From Gnetum montanum (taxonomy: Eukaryota > Streptophyta > Gnetopsida > Gnetales > Gnetaceae), in contig MNCI01037953.1 of NCBI GenBank assembly GCA_015680685.1, positions 1,124,542 to 1,188,541 of the forward strand: a stretch of DNA of 64,000 nucleotides. Reading direction: 5' to 3'. The notes beneath the pieces were generated by a model that saw only the letters and a list, made by a program, of their open reading frames with translations, made no database searches and was not told the DNA's origin. This document shows positions 25,141 through 37,561 of the stretch, in pieces. Within the stretch, counting starts at the first letter, position 1. Each line of letters begins with the position of its first letter. The translations under genes were made by a program, and so were the position numbers.

Positions 25141-26309
25141 AGTATGTGAAATTGCATCTCATGGATTACAATCTTCACATTTTACAATAAAATTCTAGCC
25201 TCAAGTTTCATGGGGTGAAAGTTACAATGCTAAAAGGATTACAACATGCTTTTTTTAAGTGGTGTTTCATTGGTCCCTCTTTGTTGATGTTTTGAGGATT
25301 GACCTGAGAGACATCGACAAAGATCATAAAACACCACTATAGGTCCCTCACCAATGTTCTCTCTTTGTGCTTGATTTAGTAGTGTTGAACCACACCAAAG
25401 AATGCTTGTAATGATGAGATGAGTTTATGATAGAATAACAAAGGCTATGTTTGGCTATATGGGAGTAGTCACAAGGTTAATGATGAGTTCGAAATGTTGA
25501 CATCATTGTTATAGTTATGGAAATGAAAATTTTAATGGTTAATGAGGTCTTTTATGTACATGTTTTCGAGATAAATATCACTTCCTAAAGTTCTTGAGGA
25601 ATCGATAGCTCACTCCTAGGTTTTTTTGGCCATTAGGCTCAACCTTTTTGTCTATTTAGAGCCACTAATTTATCCTTTGATCTTCATCAACCTTTTGGCT
25701 TCTTCATATTTTACTTTCCCCTTTTTTTAATAGGGTAAAACCTTCATTGGGCTTCATTGATAAGGCTAATTTTGATTTAGTTTTCTTGTTGAATAAGCTA
25801 TTTCACATTCAATGCACTTGATGGAGCATGATGAAGGAAATGTCTTATGACCATAACACATGAGTGTCAATTAGAGGTCATCATTGTCATTCAAGGTAAG
25901 GAAGGTTATAATTAGGCCAATGGGGTTGGGCTTAATTAAGGGTAATGGATGTGATCAAGCACTCTTGGTATGGAAAAACAAGCTAGCTGAATCTTGAACA
26001 TTTAGGCCATGTGGTAACTTGCCACCATGATGAGCTACATCTTTTCTATGACTTTAGGCTTCACCTGCCAAGCACAACTCCAAGAGGACAAGAAAAAAAC
26101 AAAGTATGGTGTTACATGATAATGCATAAGGCCACATGAGCTAATCAACAAAAAAGGTCACCATAGGTAACTATTGTTACAAGGATTTTTAGTTCATCTA
26201 CTATGCTAAATAGAGAGAGGTAAAGAAAAGGCATGTAGGCTTACTTCTCATTAGTTGTGAAGGTTGTCGATGTCAACTATTGGTTTGTACCTATTAAGAA
26301 GATTACATT
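25141..26309. other. Spacer downstream of integrase relic
   Basis: No gene recognised. It would be the 3' non-coding or LTR side of the minus-strand Tat-like relic. A short inverted pair (GTGGTGTTT near 25259, AAACACCAC near 25329) is visible. Confidence 0.4.
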
Positions 26310-27600
26310 AAATGTAGTATGGCTTTAGATAGGAATGATTAACTAGATTGGCCAACTCATTCCCATCCATGTCTTCTATTTTGAATGCTCCATTGTCATA
26401 GGCCTTGGTGATTAAGAAATATCCCTCCTAGTTGGCTAAGAACTTATCTACATAGTCATAAATAGCCTTGAGGACTAGGTCTCCCTCCTTGATCTTTCAT
26501 TTTTTTAGGTCATGAAGGTGCTATTATTTCTATCTCTCTTGGTATTACTCGATGTGAGCATGTGCTTAAACCCATTGCTCCTCCACTAAATCCAGGTTAA
26601 TGGTATGTAGCTTCTTGTTCTATTCATCATTCATGAAGTCTAATAGAGTCACCCTTAGTGATGGAACCTACAATTCAAGAGGGAAAATAGGTTCAGAACC
26701 ATAAAGCAAGCTATATGAGATTACACCAATTACGATTCAATAAGTTGTTCAATAGGCCCAAAGTGCATGGACAAGCATCTCATGCGACTTGCATTTTCTA
26801 TTATTTAGCATCTTTTTTAGCAATTTTATGATGGACTTATTACTAGCTTTGACCTATACATTAGCTTGAGGGTATTATGATGATGAAAAGGAATGTTTGA
26901 TGCTTAGGTCTTGACAAAAGGTTTGCATCTCTTGGTTGCTAAATTATGGTCCATTATCTGTGACTACGGTCATAGGTATGCCAAATTGGACTACTAATCT
27001 ACAAACTTGTTGAGATGTTATCTTTCTTAGAGGAATAACTTCATCTGACTTTGTGAAGTATTCAGTTCCAGTGATGATAAAGCTATGCGCTATGGAAGAA
27101 TTAGGCATTATAGGTCCAATGATGTCCAATTTCCACTATTGAAATGACCAAGTTATTTGAGTGGTGTGTAACTCAGTTGATAGTACATGTATCAAGTTGC
27201 TATGCCATTGATAAGTATAATAAGTTTTGACCTTCTACAAGTATTCACTTTCCATATGAGGCCAATAATAGGCTAGGCTTCAGATTTTAGTAGCCATGGC
27301 TCTAGGTCCTATATGTCCCCCACATACACCATTATGAACTTGCTCAAGGACTTTGTGGGCTTTGATTTGTGCTAAGCATACTAAAAATATGTCATCATAG
27401 GACCACCAACATAATGTGTTATTGCCTACAATAGCATACTATTTTGATCTTTTACGTACAACATCCTTTTGAGAAGTAGTCAAACCTTGTGGAGATTTGC
27501 CATGCATAAGGTAAAACTTGATATTATCATACCATTCCTTTTGAGGAGTGGTATTAACAAAGGCTATGGAGTTGTCATTAGTGTTTTGCATGATGGGAAT
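26310..27600 (-). pseudogene. Tat-like Ty3/gypsy integrase relic, copy 1
   Basis: The minus strand encodes, in order: a H2C2-type N-terminal part ('GHIGPRAMATKI' region, about 27300-27480); the core with 'LDIIGPIMPNSSIAHSFIIT' (first Asp), 'FGIPMTVVTDNGP' (second Asp) and 'YYPQANV' before the Glu region; and a C-terminal part ending 'MDGNELANLVNHSYLKPY' near 26310. Integrase inserts the cDNA into the host genome. Stops replace several residues. The copy at 54930-56107 is a close relative with the same order. Confidence 0.75.
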
Positions 27601-28350
27601 AGCATAATTCACAATTAAGGAAGGTAACTTACTAAACACATTTGACATCATGCTAAGGGCTAGAGTTGCAATGCCATTGACTAATTTGCTTTTGGTCCAA
27701 GGTATATGTTTGGGTACCAACATTTGTTGCATTAGTTTCTTTCCTAGGTCATAGTAAGGCTACAAATGATTGGCTTTACATGCATGAACCTTGGTTACTT
27801 GGTTAACCACTAGTTGTAAATCACCTTTTATCATTTGGTTTTTTATCCCTTGGTCATAAGCTATCATCATTCCCCTAATTAATCCTTCATACTCTGCCAC
27901 ATTTTTGGAACATGGAAATTCAAAATAGTAAGTGAAGGATTGGATTTCATTAGATGGGAATGTTATGATGATAGCAGCATTGGCCCCATGGGCAATTGAA
28001 GCTCTGTCAAAGTGCATGATTGACTCATGGCCCTTAGGTACTTCACTAATGATGTTGACATGCTAATCAGGGAACTTAGGGTCAATGGTTGCATGGTCTT
28101 CTAGTGGGGAAATGGTTAGTTCTGTGACTATGGATTGGCCTTTGGTCGAGGCTTGAAAGATGAAGTGGAGATAAAACTTTGTTATTATGGCTTTCCAATG
28201 GGCTAGATGTAAGATTAGACCAAAGGCTAAGCCATAGCCACACAACTGACCATTAAGTGGCACTTTCATGATAAAATGAGTAAATAATGACAAAATAATG
28301 TAAAGTATCATAGTAATAATTTGAGGATAAGCCAAAATAGATTTCATCAA
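27601..28350 (-). pseudogene. Second (Tat-type) RNase H relic, copy 1
   Basis: Minus-strand RVT_3-type RNase H: 'MHFDRASIAHGANAAIIIT' carries the first Asp, 'NVAEYEGLIRGMMIAYDQG' the Glu, and 'IKGDLQLVVNQVTK' the next Asp. Upstream, 'DHATIDPKFPD' equals a block in the 56201-56773 copy. Plant Tat elements carry this extra RNase H between the RT-linked RNase H and the integrase, and the order here fits. No RT is visible on its upstream side; repeat-rich spacer follows instead. Confidence 0.72.
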
Positions 28351-28369
28351 TGGTCAAAGAAGGTTAAAA

Positions 28370-29130
28370 CAAGTCTACTAAAAGTTATAAGGGGTTAGTT
28401 AAACAAGTAGGGTATAATGAAGGCTAAATAAGGTTAAACTAAGGCCAAACAATGGTTGAATGAAGCCAAATGAAGGCCAAATGATGGTCAAAATCCATTC
28501 CATGACATCATTTAAGGTCAACGCATGGTTAATAGTGGTCCTATAAGGAGAGGCAAGGTAATCAATATGCACTAAAGGTCATACAACATGACATAAGGCC
28601 AAGTAGACACCAAAAGATAGTCAACTAAGTCCAAATGATAGTCTAACAAGGCTAAAGTAGGATCTAATGATGGTTAAGTGCCATCAAATGATGTTGAATA
28701 AGGCTAGTACATGGTCAACAAAGGTCATGAAAGAGAGGATAAAGTAAATAAGGTAAGCTGCAAGATAACAAACATGGAATAGAGGCCAAATGATGGCCAA
28801 ATGGGGTCAAATGATCACCAAATGATGATCAAATGATGGTTGAGTTCCATCAAATAACATAGAACAAGGTCAATATCAAGGTGAGACAACATGGACTAAT
28901 GTCAAGTCATGTAAACCAAGGTCAAATAATGTCAAATGATAGAAACACTTGATGGGATAAGGCCCAAATGATGTTAAGATGATAGAAATTTAACCAAATG
29001 ACATCCAATGATCAATCAATAAAGTTCAATAATGCTTAACAAGGTCAAAATGAGTCAAAACAGCCTATATTAAGGCCAAACAAGTTAAGGTGAAAAACAT
29101 GTGGTAAATGATTATCAATACTAGTCAATC
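28370..29130. repeat. Degenerate CAAATGATGGTC-type short repeat tract
   Basis: Words such as CCAAATGATGGTCAAA, AAGGTCAA and AAGGCCAAA recur every 15-40 bp over about 750 bp with no long frame. It lies beside the RNase H relic and looks like an old short-unit expansion. Confidence 0.6.
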
Positions 29131-29199
29131 AACGTTAAATATTGCTAGTTTTAGGCCTTAGCAAGCCATAGTGGAAGGATAAAAGGTTAATAGATAAGT

Positions 29200-31598
29200 T
29201 TAGACACCTAAGGAGGTTTTTTGAGGTTATTTAAGGTCAAAATTGAAGTTTTTCTTGGCACCCACACTAGACCCATACTGGCCAGCATGGGTGGGGTAAG
29301 CCCTAATGTGGATAGTGTGGAAATATGAGTTTTGGATTTGTTATGGTCATTTTTAAAATCTTGATGATCTATATGATTAGTGCAATGGATTAGGAATGAA
29401 GATTTATCAATTTTAATGTCGATTTAACCCTCTAGAAGTCATAAATGTAATCTAAAACTATCATGCACACTAGGACTATGCTAGTTAGCATTGCCTAGCA
29501 TGGGTGCATGAAAGAAATTGAGTTTATAACATCCCAAGGTTGAAATTGATGTTCTATTGACTTCCCAAAATAGCACAGGGTCATGACGGTTGGGATTGAT
29601 GATTTTGAAGCCAAAAATATGTAAACAAAAGTGGGTTTTGGAGTCCTACCCCTCAAAGCTACACTAGCCAATTAGGGATGGCCCTAACATGAATAAGCTA
29701 GATTTGGTATTCTTATGGACAAAAGAGGATCAAATTGTAGCTATGTTTAGGGTTTCAAGGCTGTATGCTTCCATAGTCGAGTTTTGAGATTATTTCATGG
29801 AGGTTATGCTAGTAAAACCCCTTTAGAGACTCAACTATGCTAGAGACACACTAGCTAGCATGGCTCTAGCATCCTTCAACATAGTTGGACTTGATTTTTA
29901 ATTCTAGGTGAGTTTTAGAGGCAAACTAACTAAGTTTTCAAGCTCCCAGGGTCACTATTTTGCATGGTTATGGTTTAGGCTGGTAATTATTAAAGTTGAG
30001 GGTTGTTTGAATCTTGGCATGGTCATACCCCCTGGACTACACGAACTAGCGTATTCCCAACATGGATGAGGGGGTATGATGAGTATTTTTTCATTTTCCA
30101 TCTAGTTTCTAGGGTTTGGGGATTTTTGGAGGTTTTGGTAGGGTTCTAGGATTGTAATTGGTCATTTTTAAGTCAAGATATGCAACCAAAAGTGGATTTT
30201 GGGACCTTACCTGTAGAGCCATGCTAGCCAGTGTGTTTGGGGGTGGCATCTACATGGATAAGTAGAATTTGACATTTCTATGTAAAAATGAGGCCAAATC
30301 ACAACTGGTTGTAAGATTTTAGAATTCATAGCTTCCTAAGTCTAGTTCTAGACCATTTAGAGTGCTAGGGGGGAAGCAAAATTGGTCAAAAGTTTTACCC
30401 ACATTGGCTAATATGGCTCTAGTCCCCCTTATCGTGGATGAATAAAATATAGTATTTTCTGATTAAAAATAGGCTAAATTATAGTTGATTACAATGTCAT
30501 GAGGTTCTAGGCTTCTTGAGTCATGTTATAGGTTGTTTGGTGTGTTGTGGAACTAGAAAAATTGGTCAAAACCCTACCTATGCTAGAGCCACTAGCCAAC
30601 ATGGCTCTAACCTTCCTTAACATAGTTACAATTGGAGTTTGGATTTTGGTAGGTTCTAGTGTAAAGTTGACCAAATTCTTGAGTTCTTGGGGTGGCTAGT
30701 ATTGAAGGTTAGGGTTCTTGACCTAGTATTGTTAATTTTGAAGGATTTTCAATGGTTTGTATGGTCATCCCCTTTGGGCTATGATGGCCAGCATAACCCC
30801 AATGTGGATGGAGAGGGAATGATGAATTTTTACCATTTTTCACTTAGTTTCTAGGGTTTGGTAGTCTCTAGAGGATCCAATAAAGTTTTAGGGTTAGAGA
30901 GGTGAGTTTTGAGGTTGATTTGGTATGTTTATGATTTTTTATGGATTATCCTCAAAGTACCCATGTTGGAACCATGCTAACCAATGTGGGTGGGGCTTCC
31001 TTATCATGGATAGATGGTTTATGATGAAATTTGATTGATTTTTGATTATTGGAAACTCTAGGAAGGCATAGAGGTAGTGATGTGTCAGTTTAAAGGTTAT
31101 TTTTATTATTTTATGGTCACATCCTATCCAACCATGCTAGCTATCATGGTTTGGTTGCTCCCTAGTGTGGATGCACTGAAATTCATGATTTTTACGACTT
31201 TTTATTCAGTTTGACCAAGTTTTATGGATACTAGGAACTTCTACTAGAGTTTTAGTCTTTACATGACCATTCCAAACTTTAATTGAGGTTTAATTGATAT
31301 TTGTGAATTTGTTTATGGACCAATGCACAGTGAAATTTTTGGTTTTTATGGTTTTACCCCTATGAAAATGGGCAATGTTAATACTTAGAAGAATTTTTAC
31401 AACAACATCCTAGGTTCCTAGGAATTCTCTAAGGTGTTAGTAAGAGCTTAGTGGTAATTTCAATAATTTTTAAAATATTTTCATATTTTTTATTAGTTAG
31501 TTACTGAAGCCATTTTCTATAGTTTTGGCTTTTTTTGTGAAAATTTTGTGAAATTTTGTTATGGTTTTGGGTTGCAATGCAAATTTTTCCTACGCTTA
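29200..31598 (+). repeat. Degenerate long-unit repeats with GCTAGCCAGCATGG motif
   Basis: Blocks of roughly 550-740 bp recur: ACAAAAGTGGGTTTTGG (about 29626) and CCAAAAGTGGATTTTGG (about 30185); GTTTCTAGGGTTTGG near 30105 and 30845; and a 'GCTAGCCAGCATGG' variant in each. No coding region is visible. It abuts the insertion site of the second gag-only element. Confidence 0.55.
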
Positions 31599-32384
31599 TG
31601 ATGAGTGGAGAGGTACCCCTACACTTAACCATACGAATATGAGAGTTTTCATGTGCGATCTAGTCGAACTCCACAGATGAACTAGTTGTGGCACCTAGAT
31701 AGTTATCCTTAGGTCGCAGTTCACTGTCTTCCCACCTGGACTACTATTATATTTGTCACATATGTTTTAGTCCAGAGTGATGTGTATGATGTGTTCCTAA
31801 TCTAATGCTACTCCTGAAGGTAGTGAAAAATAATATTAACTAAGCTAAGCTAGGAGGAAAAGGGTAAGAGAATCTAATCTAGCCTAAGTGCGATGAGCAG
31901 CCGTTCCTTGATCATCCGTACACATCTTGGACCTCGTGCACGACTACCACTAGGATTACCAAGCGTAGATCCTAGGTACACCACTGGGATACCAAGTAGT
32001 CACACTTAAATGCTCGTAATCAAGTCGTACTCATTCCATGTCACTAGGAAATAAGGGTGAGAGGGAAAGAAGTGAATAACAAATAAATAAATAAACAACA
32101 AAGTGAATGCTGCAATGATGAAGTAATCTTGATCTTTATTGCCGGTCATGTGTGTGTCCAAGTATGTCACACTCGAATAAAGGATGTTGTACAATTACAT
32201 TCACCACACTGTGGGCAGACACAGGAAAAATAATCTAAATCTAGAGGGATCAAACTGCCAGAGCTTCACTACTTCTATTCTAGGATGATGAACAAGGGAG
32301 AGCTACTTCTTATTTATAGACATTATGGTAGACTATGATATCGTGTACGCGATATTGTGACCCATGCGATATTGCATCCCATCA
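31599..32384 (-). repeat. 3' LTR of gag-only element copy 2
   Basis: 786 bp. Minus-strand TATAAATA at 32311-32318. The U3 end has GATATCG/GCGATAT palindromes at 32337-32375. Confidence 0.88.
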
Positions 32385-32535
32385 TACCCCCAGGATTGAA
32401 TAAAAACTCATCCTCGAGTTACAGTGATTACACAGTGAATAGGTATGGGATTATTAGATGGGAAAAAAATGAAATGATGTTGCAGTGTGGGAAGACACAA
32501 CATAGAAAAATACTACAACTACAAAAATTTGGAAC

Positions 32536-33127
32536 TCATGTAGTTCCTGGTGGCGATGGCTCCTCCATAGGTGTCTTTCCCTTTTGTTGTGCTCCAGGTC
32601 TTAGAATTTGATGGCATCAAAGTATGGCCTGGATTTTCTCCTCTTGTAAGGCCTTGAGTGCCTTGGCATGTGGGTAAGTTTGTGCTTGTGCCATAGAGGC
32701 ATCCTAGTCAGCCTTTTTTTTTCTTTCCCCACCCTTTTATTCTTTGTCAATAGTTAAGTTGCTTGGTTCTAAAAGTGTCCAGCTGGTTTCGAGCAACTTT
32801 TGGCCCTGTATTCGAAAGGTTTAATACTTTCAAAATGGCTTGAACAGAGAAGTCAATAGTCACACCACAATTGTTAACCATGGTGCCTTCTTCTTTATTG
32901 TGACAAAATTGGTACATTTCCCCTAAGTACCAGGAATTTCTTTTAGAGAGGGTATCTCCTACTTCTGCCTGCCTGGACTGTATGGTAGGAGGATCTTCTT
33001 GATGAACACTAAATGATTGTTCCTCCTATTCTGCATGTTATCTAGTAGGATCTTGTCTTTCACCTCTCTGAGAACATTTGATCACACCTTGAGCAGGACC
33101 TTCCTATTTTCTGTGCTTCAGGGACAT
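32536..33127 (-). pseudogene. Coiled-coil ORF, internally deleted copy
   Basis: Start ATG at 33127 and stop TGA at 32536-32538 correspond to those of the 626-codon ORF in copy 1. The N-terminal part and the 'EEPSPPGTT' end remain, but about 1.3 kb of the helical middle is gone. The bases before ATG read TTGCAG, a good 3' splice-site match, better than in copy 1. Stops and frameshifts are present. Function unknown. Confidence 0.6.
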
Positions 33128-34394
33128 CTGCAATCACACGAGACCAATTGTTAGTAAGGTTGTTACCAAAGTTAGGTTATACCTTAATGCTTGCCTTAAT
33201 AGATTTACTTTATTTCCATGTGATGTTAATTATTGGAATAACATGTCCCCAAAAGATGATAGTGTTGAGTACTCTTTGCTTAGGTGGTTTCCAAATTTAA
33301 TTTTCTGGTATAGCTAAGGGGATGAAATTGTTTTTGACACATTTTATTCTTAATTTTAGAACTAATTACCCTTAAAGATGTCCTTCAAGTGATAATGAAT
33401 TTCAAAAAATTTATGCACTATTCGGCATGTGCCCCTCCCCCACGACTAAGCTAAACATTTTGGGTTCAAACAGAATGAAAATCAGAGTACCAGCGAGTGA
33501 GTTATGGATATGAAAGCAAGGGACGTGCAATCGTGATTCATAGAGAGGAATTGAAAAACTTCCCCTGTGTGAACAATTGCAAATGATGTTGATTAGCACA
33601 GGGGAGTCACGTATATATATTTTCATTAAAGTTAGGGCACCTAGAGAATGTACCAAATTTTTAATATTTCTTTGAAATTAAAAAATGTAGACTAAGTTCA
33701 TCTAGATGATTGTTAAAGTGTTCCAGGGTAATTCAACTAGTTCTAAAGGCATGAAAATTATGATGGTGTGGAATTTATCAATAAGGACCTTGGATGGTAG
33801 AGAAAAAGGCTATGTGATGATTCATAGGAATGTTGAATTGGAGGGATAGTAATAAGGAAAAGAATATCATGAATAATACGCTAAGGATAATAAATGGTGT
33901 GTGTGAGCTATGTCATAAGTGAAGATTACAAAAGATTACACAAGTGGATCCTCCCCAAAGCAGGTTCCAACCTATAATGCCCTTGTGTAACCACACTTAA
34001 AGTGTTCATGGGCACTAGAAGGGTTAAATGTAATCTGCACTAACTCCACAAAACACACACATGTAAATATCACCAGAACGAGGTATGAATTCTATGTTAC
34101 ATGTGACACGGGAAACAATTACACGAACAGTGAGATGAGATGAACTAGAGAAAGGGATCGTAGAGATTGGGACATGAGGTAACTGACCCAGGGCACAATG
34201 AATCCTGCGTGTAAAGCATGATTAATGTGTCATTAAGCCATCATTCCAAGATCAGGACCAAGTCCATTCCTCTAAACAATGACATGACATTGTTTCATCC
34301 CATGATGAGTAACTATGAGAGTACCAAAACAACAATGCATACAATCACTTGGTGTTTTGTTCAAGGGAGGAGTGATTTTTGTTTTGTGGCACTT

Positions 34395-34474
34395 NNNNNN
34401 NNNNNNNNNNNNNNNNNNNNNNNNNNNNNNNNNNNNNNNNNNNNNNNNNNNNNNNNNNNNNNNNNNNNNNNNNN
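34395..34474. other. Assembly gap (80 N)
   Basis: Flanks align to 6204 and 6622 in copy 1, so about 417 bp would be expected. The left flank stops just before the T-run seen in copy 1. Confidence 0.9.
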
Positions 34475-34652
34475 CTCAACCAATGATCCACATGAGTGTT
34501 TTATTCATAGACAAGATTACTTACGAAAACGTAAAAAGACAAAAACACAAAAATATAAAAAGAGAAAACAAAAAGTTGAAAAATGAAAAATTGAAAAACA
34601 AAAAGTTGTAAAATCAAAGAAAATGAAAAATATTTATTAATCCTACTTGTCA

Positions 34653-36634
34653 TTAAAATGGGGGATATCCCCCATAACTAATTGGTTGAGGATGGTAAGG
34701 ATTAATAAATGAAAGATAAGGATCCTTGCATGTTGGAAGTATTGGAGCTAGTCTATACTTAGCCCCTTGAGGTTCACACACTTGATTATAATAAGCATAG
34801 TGGGGTACTTTATATGACGTAGTTCCCAGATAATGAGTTGACCGACTATGATGTTTGTGACCATTAGATGGTATGCAAGGATTGGGATGTTTCCTTCCCT
34901 GATTGTGTTCATTGGGTCGTATGGTTGTTGGAGTGTTAATTGGTGGCTTTGATGAAGTTACATGAGGCATTGGGTTCAAAGGTAGGGTGCACCACAGTTT
35001 TGGACTTGTGCTAAGTTGGAAGATGCAGTGGCCTCTGAATTATGTTGTCCCTTCTTACAGCCATGTTTAAAGAAGGGGTGCTTTTGATGTTGCTGAGGTT
35101 TCCCACTGCTGTTGGAAGTATTAGCACAAGTGTTATTCATGGGTTGTTGCTATGGTACAGGTACCTTAGGAACAATCGATGGCACTGTGGAAGGAGGGAA
35201 AGAATGAGAATGTTGAAAGTTAGAAGGAATATAAGATGCAAAAGATGGCGGTTGTGTTGGAGGCATGGGTTTATGGTATTGAGGAGAATGGTATTGTTGT
35301 GAGATAGAGTATGTTGGCCCAATTGGAAAAATAGGGTGTTGAATATGATAAGCATTTGGATCTGAAAAATATGAAGGGTGTCTCCAGTCTAAGGGTGGTC
35401 TCCCCCATGACTGGGATTGTTGCCACTGTGTTCGAACACAGTATCTCTATACGAACTCTGAATGTAACGTGTTTTTGCAATGCTCATGTAGATGTAACAA
35501 TATTGGGCATTGGCCTTTGGGGTGATCGTACAGGCATATGTTGCATTCATATGTATGATTGGCAATTGAGCTCTTATTCCCTTCATTCATTTTTTCCGAA
35601 TATCTACTATTTCGTCCTGTTTCTTGGGTTGTTAAAACTCTATCTCCAATGATATTAACACATTCTCCACGCTTTTGATACATCCATTCCAACATCTTAT
35701 TGATCTTTGCCTCGGCTTCTTCTAATGATTGTTGTATTGGCAAAGATGATGTCTCTACCTTGAGATTGGTTGATTTCTCCTTCTTATGATCATGGACCTT
35801 TGTTAAGTTGAAGTTTTGGTCCTATTGATGTTTTTCAACACTCTCCCATCTAGCCATATCTCCTTCTTCTTTTGCTACCCACTTAATAAGCTCTTGAATT
35901 TGATGGGTTCATAGTTCATATAATTGACCTTAGGCATATATTCCTAAGGTCTCCCTTGTTTCATTATGTAGCCCATCAACAATATGGTACATTAGCCTTT
36001 CCTTGGAAAACCCATGGCCTGGACAGTTGTTTAACAGTGCATAATATCTTTCTAAGGCCATGTCCAAGGGTTCATGTTATGCTTGTTTCCATCCTTGGAT
36101 TTGTTTCCTCAAGGATGACACTCATGCGTAGGTTTGATATTTTTCGTTAAAAACTTCTACCATTGTTGACCAACGTCATATCAAATTTGGTTTTAACGAT
36201 CTATACCATACTTTAGCTTGGTCAACGAGTGTCATAAGAAAGAGCTTAACTTTTTACCACTTGTTATCAATATTGTTCCATGTGCAGGCATCATAGAAGG
36301 CTTGTAAATGTTGATGCGGATCTAAGTCCTAGCCTCCTAAAAAAGTAGGGAAGTTGTTTAACTCGAGCCTAGGTAGATAGCTCTCTTTACGATGCCTATG
36401 TGAGATTCAAACAACCTCTTGTGTTTGCATTAAGCTTGTAGTGGCCAGTGGGGGTTCATTGTCATAAGGTAAGTTAGGCTTTCGTGTATTGGGATGACGT
36501 TGTTTTCATTCATGCTTATAAGAAATCCCCACTTCAAGTTGTGTACTCCAATCTTCATTGTCATCTAATTTGTTGGTTCTCCAATGAACCACCTCACCAA
36601 ATGTGGCATTATTATAGTATTGTAGGAGAGGCAT
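34653..36634 (-). pseudogene. Athila-like gag with zinc knuckle, copy 2
   Basis: Start ATG at 36634, matching copy 1. The Gag core lies at about 35880-36400. At 35743-35447 the frame is open and holds a helical segment ('EEAEAKINKMLEWMYQKRGE') and a zinc knuckle of form C-X2-C-X3-H-X4-C ('CNICLYDHPKGQC'). The Pro/His/Tyr-rich tail (34979-34653, 'TCKDPYLSFINPYHPQP') is in a different frame, so an indel lies between. The tail ends at TAA 34653-34655. It shows what the tail of copy 1 looked like before its own frameshift. Confidence 0.75.
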
Positions 36635-36756
36635 GGTTGTGAAACTATGTGTGAATTCGTATGTGACTTTTTGTAATTATTTCTTCTTAAAAGATATATC
36701 ATTAATTCCTATACAGTGACCTTGTATGATATAACTAATCTAGATAACTAGCACCA

Positions 36757-36774
36757 TCCTTGACAATGGCACCA
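36757..36774 (-). promoter_or_regulatory. Primer-binding site, copy 2
   Basis: Minus strand TGGTGCCATTGTCAAGGA next to the 5' LTR. It is the same tRNA-Asp-like site as in copy 1 with a different set of transitions. Confidence 0.62.
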
Positions 36775-36775
36775 A

Positions 36776-37561
36776 TGATGAGTGACAAGGTAACCCTACA
36801 CTTAACCATACGAATATGAGAGTTTTCACATGTGATCTAGTCGAACTCCACAGATGAACTAGTTGTGGCACCTAGAAAGTTATCCTTAGGTTGTAGTTCG
36901 CTGTCTTCCTACCTGGACTAGTATTATATTTGTCACATATGGTTTAGTCCAGAGTGATGTGTATGATGTGTTCCTAATCTAATGCTACTCCTGAAGGTAG
37001 TGGAAAATAATATTAACTAAGCTAAGCTAGGAGGAAAAGGGTAAGAGAATCTAATCTAGCCTAAGTGCGATGAGCAGCCATTCCTTGATCATTCGTACAC
37101 ATCTTGGACCTCGTGCATGACTACCACTAGGATTACCAAGCGCAGGTCCTAGGTACGCCACTAGGATACCAAGTAGTCACACTTAAATGCTCATAATCAA
37201 GTCGTACTCATTCCACATCACTAGGAGATAAGGGTGAGAGGGAAAGAAGTGAATAACAAATAAATAAATAAACAACAAAGTGAATGCTGCAATGATGAAG
37301 TAATCTTGATCTTTATTGCCGGTCATGTGCGTGTCCAAGTACATCACACTCGAATAAAGGATGTTGTACAATTACATTCACCACACTACGGGAAAACATT
37401 GGAAAAATAATCTAACTCTGGAGGGATCAAACTGCCAGAGCTTCGCTACTTCTATTCTAGGATGATGAACAAGGGAGAGCTACTTCTTATTTATAGACAT
37501 TACGGTGGACTATGATATCACGTACGCGATATCGCAGCCCATGCGATATCGTGTCCCATCA
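36776..37561 (-). repeat. 5' LTR of gag-only element copy 2
   Basis: 786 bp. Minus-strand TATAAATA at 37488-37495. The U3 end at 37514-37553 holds three GATATC-type palindromes in the least decayed form in the window. Confidence 0.88.

Larger units (their letters stand above)
31599..37561 (-). mobile_element. Gag-only LTR retrotransposon, copy 2
   Basis: Same family and orientation as copy 1. LTRs at 31599-32384 and 36776-37561 are both 786 bp and differ by few bases. Flanking pentamers are gctta (31594-31598) and gcttg (37562-37566). The interior is 4.4 kb against 6.1 kb in copy 1, mainly because the coiled-coil ORF is cut down and an assembly gap (34395-34474) replaces about 417 bp. No RT, RNase H or integrase motif is visible. 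The two LTRs look closer to each other than those of copy 1, so this insertion seems younger. Confidence 0.87.

Noticed and set aside
35042-35302. Plus-strand frames in 35042-35652 and similar ones at 7182-7364
   Set aside because: They are antisense to the Gag tail and zinc-knuckle region of the gag-only elements.
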